In this document: one piece after another, positions 6,546 to 10,138 of the stretch | Numbering within the stretch: position 1 is the stretch's first letter | How the letters are laid out: each line of letters starts with the position of its first letter | From: Candidatus Hydrogenedentota bacterium | GTDB taxonomy: Bacteria; Hydrogenedentota; Hydrogenedentia; Hydrogenedentales; SLHB01 | Assembly (NCBI GenBank): GCA_035416745.1 | Contig: DAOLNV010000035.1 | Span: forward strand, 28,328-38,465 | Direction of reading: 5' to 3' | Length of the DNA: 10,138 bases | The notes under the pieces: generated by a model | What the model was told of the DNA's origin: nothing | What the model saw: only the letters and a program-made list of their open reading frames with translations | Databases searched by the model: none | Program-made: the position numbers and the translations under genes

Positions 6546-6782
6546 GGCATTGGGGTATCCGATATTTCCGCGAAACCTGCACGTCGAGGCATCGTAGATG
6601 AAGAAGCGGCGGTCCAGGGCCTGCGCCACGGAGTTTGCCAAGCGGGTCTTGGCGCGTCCGTGATCCCCGATGAGCAACAAAGGGGGGCCCGTGAGAAGCT
6701 CTCTCTGCATAGCCGTTGGCTTGTGCGCCAAGTTGGCGAACAGACAAGAGAGGCCGTAGAATGACAAAGAGAGCGGTAAGCC
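6546..6782 (-). pseudogene. MoxR-type AAA+ ATPase N-terminal remnant
   Basis: In the gap between two plus-strand genes the minus strand encodes about 79 residues with unmistakable AAA+ character. The first part, 'SFYGLSCLFANLA' and 'PTAMQRELLTGPP', is followed by the Walker A segment 'LLLIGDHGRAKTRLAN' (6645-6668 for GDHGRAKT), then 'FFIYDAS' and 'RGNIGYPN'. The GxxGxAK[ST] form of the P-loop and the 'YDAS...iGyPnp' step are typical of MoxR/RavA-like ATPases. Homology stops abruptly near 6546: the frame continues only through the antisense of the URO-D 3' end, with no Walker B, sensor or lid. No convincing start codon precedes it; an in-frame ATG at 6708-6710 (MQREL) is the only near one. Best read as a fragment of a once complete gene that was deleted or rearranged. 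A functional short peptide is much less likely. Confidence 0.65.
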
Positions 6783-6842
6783 GTCTCTGAGCGTGTGGAT
6801 TGTCGCGCCATCGCCCTTGGACGAAACCAGCCCTGGCATCTT

Positions 6843-6847
6843 GGGAG
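6843..6847 (+). promoter_or_regulatory. Ribosome binding site GGGAG fixing the DUF4838 gene start
   Basis: GGGAG stands 8 nt before the ATG at 6856, which begins a clean signal peptide. The frame is open back to an ATG at 6793, but starting there would bury the signal peptide 21 residues in. Confidence 0.7.
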
Positions 6848-6855
6848 AACCGAAC

Positions 6856-9387
6856 ATGGCAAAACGGACCGTGTGTGCGGCCTTTCTGGCTTTTCTTCTG
6901 CTGGCGCTGAATGCGTCCATCCCGGCGGCTCCGACCGAAGACGCGGTCCGTGTGAAGCGACTGGCTATCGTGACCGGGAGTCCGAACAGCGAACCCGAGA
7001 ACAAAGCCGCTGATATCTTGAAGACGCGGATTCTCAAGAGGAGTTCCGTGACCGTCCAGATCGCTCAGGAAGATGCTCCCGATCTTCAGGAGGTCATATC
7101 TCAAGCCGAGGCGGTCTTTGTGCTCGGCATACCGGGCGGCGCGGGGTTCGCCTCACGTGTGATGCATGATCTCGGTGTGCGATTGCCGGCTCTGCCTGGC
7201 TCGGACAAGATCCATCCTGAAAGCTTTGCGGTCAAGACCAAGATCGTTGAGGGCCCCAAGGCGCTCATCTGCGTCGCTGGCGCGGATGAGCGGGGCATGC
7301 TCTACGGCGTGGGGTACGTTCTCAGAGCCGTGACCTGTTTGTCTGATGCGCTGCTGCTGCCCAGGATTGACGCACAAGACAAACCCGCCTTCCCCCTCCG
7401 GGGCGGAAGACCAACCGGACCGGGTAGCCGGGCTCGCCAGTTCGGCAACCTCCGTCCGCAGACCCCCGGGGAAATGACGGAAGTCATGGAAGACTTGATG
7501 CTCCTCGGGTGCAACATCTTCGAAGGGGAACCCGCGTCTATTCGCGCCTACGGCATGCTAACGACCTTCGGCCGCACGGCCAACGAGATGCCTCCGGGGT
7601 TCCCGGCCGAATGGCGAGCTGATGGCGGCCGGGCGGCGCGGTATGTCTGTCCGTCCGTTCCCGAGGCCAGAAAGGCCTTGCTCGAATCCTTCGACCAGAT
7701 GTTCAAGGATGCCCCGGATTACGACTTCTTCACGACGAACTCCGGGGACGAGGGAGGATGCCGTTGTGATAAGTGCATGCCTTGGGGCGACAAGTATATC
7801 GCCCTCGTTCACGATATCGCCGGCATCCTGCACACGTACCATCCCCGCTGCAAGGTCTTGGCCACGAATCAGGATCTGACAAACGAAGGAAACCGCGCCA
7901 TCTTCGAGTATCTCAACCACGGCGACACAAGCTGGCTCTATGCGATTCGATACGGACCGGGCGCGGATGAGATGCAGACCTACATCCGGGGGCCCGTCAA
8001 TCCACAATGGTTTGAGTACGAAGGGTTCGGACCGCTCGGCAACTATTTGAAATTCATGCATCATGAACTGCCCCCTACAACGAACATCGTCCTTTACAGC
8101 GACATCACGCACTGGATGCAGGCGCAGTTCGCCGTGCCGCATCCCGACGTCGCACTGGCGGCCGTGTATGACCGGCGATCGTGGAATGCGCGGCCACGGA
8201 ACTTCCACAAAGTGGGCCAGGAGATCCTCCACTACGCGCTCGGCGATATGCATTACAGCGAAGGCATGCACGACGATTTCAACAAGTGGTTCTGGTATCG
8301 ACTGCTCTGGAATCCGCATCAGGACGCCGAATCCATCACGAGGGAATACTGCCGCTATTGGTTCGGACCGGAAGCGCAGGAAGAGGCCGCTCAGGCAATT
8401 TTCCTCATGGAGGAAACGCTCGAGAAACCGGTGGCCGGCAATCCAGGCATCGCAAGGGCCGTCGAGCTGCTCCATGCCGCCGGAGCGAAGATCCCGCCGA
8501 ACCTGCTGAAGACCGACTACCGCTGGCGAATCATCCTCGAGAAAGCGCTGATGGACCGCTACATCCAGCTTGAACTCGAACGTGGTCACGCGCTCAAAGG
8601 CGAGGCCGGCCGGTTGCTGGCTGACGCGGATGCCAGCCACAATCCCGCCGCGCAAATCCAGCAGGCTGTCCAGCTCCTCGAACAGCCTATCGAGACCGAT
8701 GAAATGAGGGCCGTCATGGCCGAAGCGTTAGAGCTGGCAGAGGAGGCTAACACGATAATCGGCTATCGAGAGCCCGCGCCCTTCATCGTTCCGGCGCTCG
8801 ACCTCACCGAAATCGGCTGGTGGACCAAGGTGCTGCGGCAGGCCTTGGCCCGCGCGGACGACGGAGGGCTTCGGAACGCCGCCAAGATGCTTCTCTATTA
8901 TGATGAGCCCGGCGCGGGCGGATTCTACGATGACGTCGGTTGGCCGAATGAATCCCCGCACCTTGTCGCCGGTGAAGCTCTGTGGGGGTTTAACCCCTTC
9001 CCCGGCCCGGCCAAGCTCTCGCACTACAACTTGGCGTACTCGATGAGGACGGAGGCCCCCGTGGCGTTTCGATACGACGGTCTCGACCCGTCAGCTCAAT
9101 ATGTGGTGCGAATCTCCGTTGGCGCGCACCTCGACGGGGACTCATCCTTTCTTGAAGGAGTCCGATTGACCGAGGGATTGAAGGCCGACGACACGGTCAT
9201 CAGCGACGGATTTGACATCCCGACCGAAGACATGGTCTTCCACGAATTCGAGATTCCAAAGGAAGTCTCTCAGGATGGCATGCTGAACATCACGCTCGTC
9301 CCGGGGCCCGGCCCTATCCCGGTCACTGGCTGCGCTGAGATCTGGCTCCTGCGAAAGGGCAACATGCCCTGGTCCGCGAATCCGTAA
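6856..9387 (+). CDS. Exported DUF4838 / glycoside-hydrolase-like protein
   Basis: An 843-aa exported protein. Residues 1-25 form a signal peptide (MAKR basic start, 'FLAFLLLAL' core, likely cut near IPA-A or PAA-P). Residues about 30-170 look like the alpha/beta N-terminal domain shared by GH67 alpha-glucuronidases and GH20 enzymes ('AIVTGSPNSEPENKAADIL', 'VFVLGIPG', 'HPESFAVKTK', 'GADERGMLYGVGYVLRAV'). About 180-500 is a probable TIM barrel of DUF4838 type, with 'DFFTTNSGDEGGCRCDKC' (290-307) matching the family's Asp/Cys-rich signature. About 500-670 is helical, and 686-843 is a C-terminal beta-sandwich beginning 'GAGGFYDDVGWPNESPHLV'. A carbohydrate-directed function outside the cytoplasm is inferred; catalytic residues cannot be assigned with confidence, though D298/E299 in the GDEGG step are candidates. 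The gene ends convergently with a partial paralogue that carries the same C-terminal module. Confidence 0.88.
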   Translation: MAKRTVCAAFLAFLLLALNASIPAAPTEDAVRVKRLAIVTGSPNSEPENKAADILKTRILKRSSVTVQIAQEDAPDLQEVISQAEAVFVLGIPGGAGFASRVMHDLGVRLPALPGSDKIHPESFAVKTKIVEGPKALICVAGADERGMLYGVGYVLRAVTCLSDALLLPRIDAQDKPAFPLRGGRPTGPGSRARQFGNLRPQTPGEMTEVMEDLMLLGCNIFEGEPASIRAYGMLTTFGRTANEMPPGFPAEWRADGGRAARYVCPSVPEARKALLESFDQMFKDAPDYDFFTTNSGDEGGCRCDKCMPWGDKYIALVHDIAGILHTYHPRCKVLATNQDLTNEGNRAIFEYLNHGDTSWLYAIRYGPGADEMQTYIRGPVNPQWFEYEGFGPLGNYLKFMHHELPPTTNIVLYSDITHWMQAQFAVPHPDVALAAVYDRRSWNARPRNFHKVGQEILHYALGDMHYSEGMHDDFNKWFWYRLLWNPHQDAESITREYCRYWFGPEAQEEAAQAIFLMEETLEKPVAGNPGIARAVELLHAAGAKIPPNLLKTDYRWRIILEKALMDRYIQLELERGHALKGEAGRLLADADASHNPAAQIQQAVQLLEQPIETDEMRAVMAEALELAEEANTIIGYREPAPFIVPALDLTEIGWWTKVLRQALARADDGGLRNAAKMLLYYDEPGAGGFYDDVGWPNESPHLVAGEALWGFNPFPGPAKLSHYNLAYSMRTEAPVAFRYDGLDPSAQYVVRISVGAHLDGDSSFLEGVRLTEGLKADDTVISDGFDIPTEDMVFHEFEIPKEVSQDGMLNITLVPGPGPIPVTGCAEIWLLRKGNMPWSANP

Positions 9388-9613
9388 CGTGGAGGCCCTT
9401 TGCGTGACCGCTCCTTTCGGCATGGCTCCCTGCTTGGCCGCCAGACCTCCGTCGGTCGGCCTATTCGCGAAATGTATGAGCGATAGACACGAATCGCGTT
9501 GCGCTCGGCGCCGATTCGGGGCTCCAGCCGCCTGTCAGTCCACTCACGAAACTGCGCGCGGGGATCGGCTTCGGATGAACCTCAGAAACGAGGGACCTGG
9601 CTGCGCCGCCGCG
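9388..9613. other. Convergent intergenic gap
   Basis: 226 bp between two genes that point at each other. The best hairpin is GGCCG.CC / GG.T.CGGCC (9436-9461), 7 bp with a bulged T and no T run, so no bidirectional terminator can be claimed. No gene recognised here. Confidence 0.4.
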
Positions 9614-10138
9614 TCATTTCTCGTTCTTGATAAGCCAGACTTCGGCAACTTGCGTGCCACGTCCTGTAAGGCGGCTCCACCGGAGTTCGAGGATACCGTC
9701 GCTGGTAGCTTCACGCGGAATGGGGAATTCCAGCGGCGTGACCACCGGAGCCGGCTCGTCTTCCCCGGTCGGGAGCACCGCAGCGCTGTCGCGGTCGATC
9801 GTGTAGCGCACGCCATCGACGGTATGGCCGTAGGCGCCGTGGATCTCGTATGCGCCGTCCGCGACAAGCTTAACGGTCGCGTTGTACCGGCCGAGGTACG
9901 TCACGCGCACGCGGTAGGCGGCATTCGGCTCCAGGTCCTCGTAGCGCAGCACCAGCGGCGTCTGGTACAGGGCTTCACTCAGATCAAGCCACGAGAGGCG
10001 GTTCGGTTCGCCGCTATCGAACGTATGGTCTTCACGGGGCGTGGTGACGCCGGCCGGGTCGTCCCATAGCGGCTTTGGTTTCACGAGGTGGGGCTGCTTC
10101 CAGGCGCATCCGAGATCGTCGTAGTATCCGCCGGGACC
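9614..10138 (-). CDS. C-terminal part of a second DUF4838-type exported protein (runs off right edge)
   Basis: An open frame with its stop at 9614-9616 and no stop up to the window edge at 10138, giving 174 visible residues. A GTG at 10082-10084 is internal, not a start: upstream of it the frame reads 'GPGGYYDDLGCAWKQPHLV', which aligns with 'GAGGFYDDVGWPNESPHLV' of the neighbouring gene at 6856-9387. Further matches are 'TPLVLRYEDLEPNAAYRVRV' against 'APVAFRYDGLDPSAQYVVRI', and 'PIPREATSDGILEL' plus 'VAEVWLIKNEK' against 'EIPKEVSQDGMLNI' plus 'CAEIWLLRKG'. The visible part is thus the C-terminal beta-sandwich module only. By analogy the full gene, lying to the right of the window, is likely a DUF4838 or other glycoside-hydrolase-like exported protein. 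An insert ('GHTVDGVRYTIDRDSA') is not shared. Confidence 0.85.
   Translation of the reverse strand, partial: GPGGYYDDLGCAWKQPHLVKPKPLWDDPAGVTTPREDHTFDSGEPNRLSWLDLSEALYQTPLVLRYEDLEPNAAYRVRVTYLGRYNATVKLVADGAYEIHGAYGHTVDGVRYTIDRDSAAVLPTGEDEPAPVVTPLEFPIPREATSDGILELRWSRLTGRGTQVAEVWLIKNEK

Noticed and set aside
7558..8655. Minus-strand open frame of 365 codons opposite the DUF4838 gene
   Set aside because: No recognisable motif; the plus strand carries the DUF4838 signature across the same stretch.

Overview
The window reads as GC-rich chromosome from an uncultured bacterium, most likely Candidatus Hydrogenedentota or a relative in the Planctomycetes/Lentisphaerae neighbourhood. The basis is family-level and was not checked by search. 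It has a giant exported CotH-type protein carrying 'ISVSEILRVIQFYN' dockerin-like repeats, a DUF4838-type exported glycoside-hydrolase-like protein with a partial paralogue, and a uroporphyrinogen-decarboxylase-fold protein of the 'HCHG' subgroup. These families are common in the large secretomes of such bacteria.

Layout. (1) 91-4383, minus: a modular exported protein of about 1430 aa with PKD, lamin-tail, chitobiase-C-like, CotH kinase, Ca-binding type-3 repeats, a second PKD, and a duplicated beta-sandwich module flanking two dockerin-like repeats. (2) 4384-5391: about 1 kb without a recognisable gene. It holds the 3' end of a tRNA gene on the minus strand (T arm, acceptor strand, CCA) and several perfect or near-perfect inverted repeats; it looks like an integration scar. 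(3) 5392-6492, plus: URO-D family protein. (4) 6493-6855: a gap that contains, on the opposite strand, a remnant of a MoxR-type AAA+ ATPase with an intact Walker A. (5) 6856-9387, plus: exported DUF4838-like protein of 843 aa. (6) 9388-9613: convergent intergenic gap. (7) 9614-10138, minus, running off the right edge: the C-terminal part of a second protein that shares the C-terminal module of the gene at 6856-9387.

How the genes may work together: the two DUF4838-type proteins probably act outside the cytoplasm on carbohydrate. The URO-D-fold protein is cytoplasmic with unknown substrate. The CotH protein is probably a secreted or surface protein kinase-like enzyme unrelated to the carbohydrate genes. 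If the tRNA fragment is a displaced 3' end left by site-specific integration, the inserted DNA lies on its 5' side, that is to the right (5392 onward), and the CotH gene lies in the older chromosome to the left.

Most worth a second look: the tRNA-fragment/inverted-repeat scar, the MoxR ATPase remnant hidden in the 6493-6855 gap, the tail-to-tail paralogues at the right end, and the nested repeat architecture of the CotH protein. I found no CRISPR array, complete RNA gene, complete mobile element, or clearly novel defence-type system.
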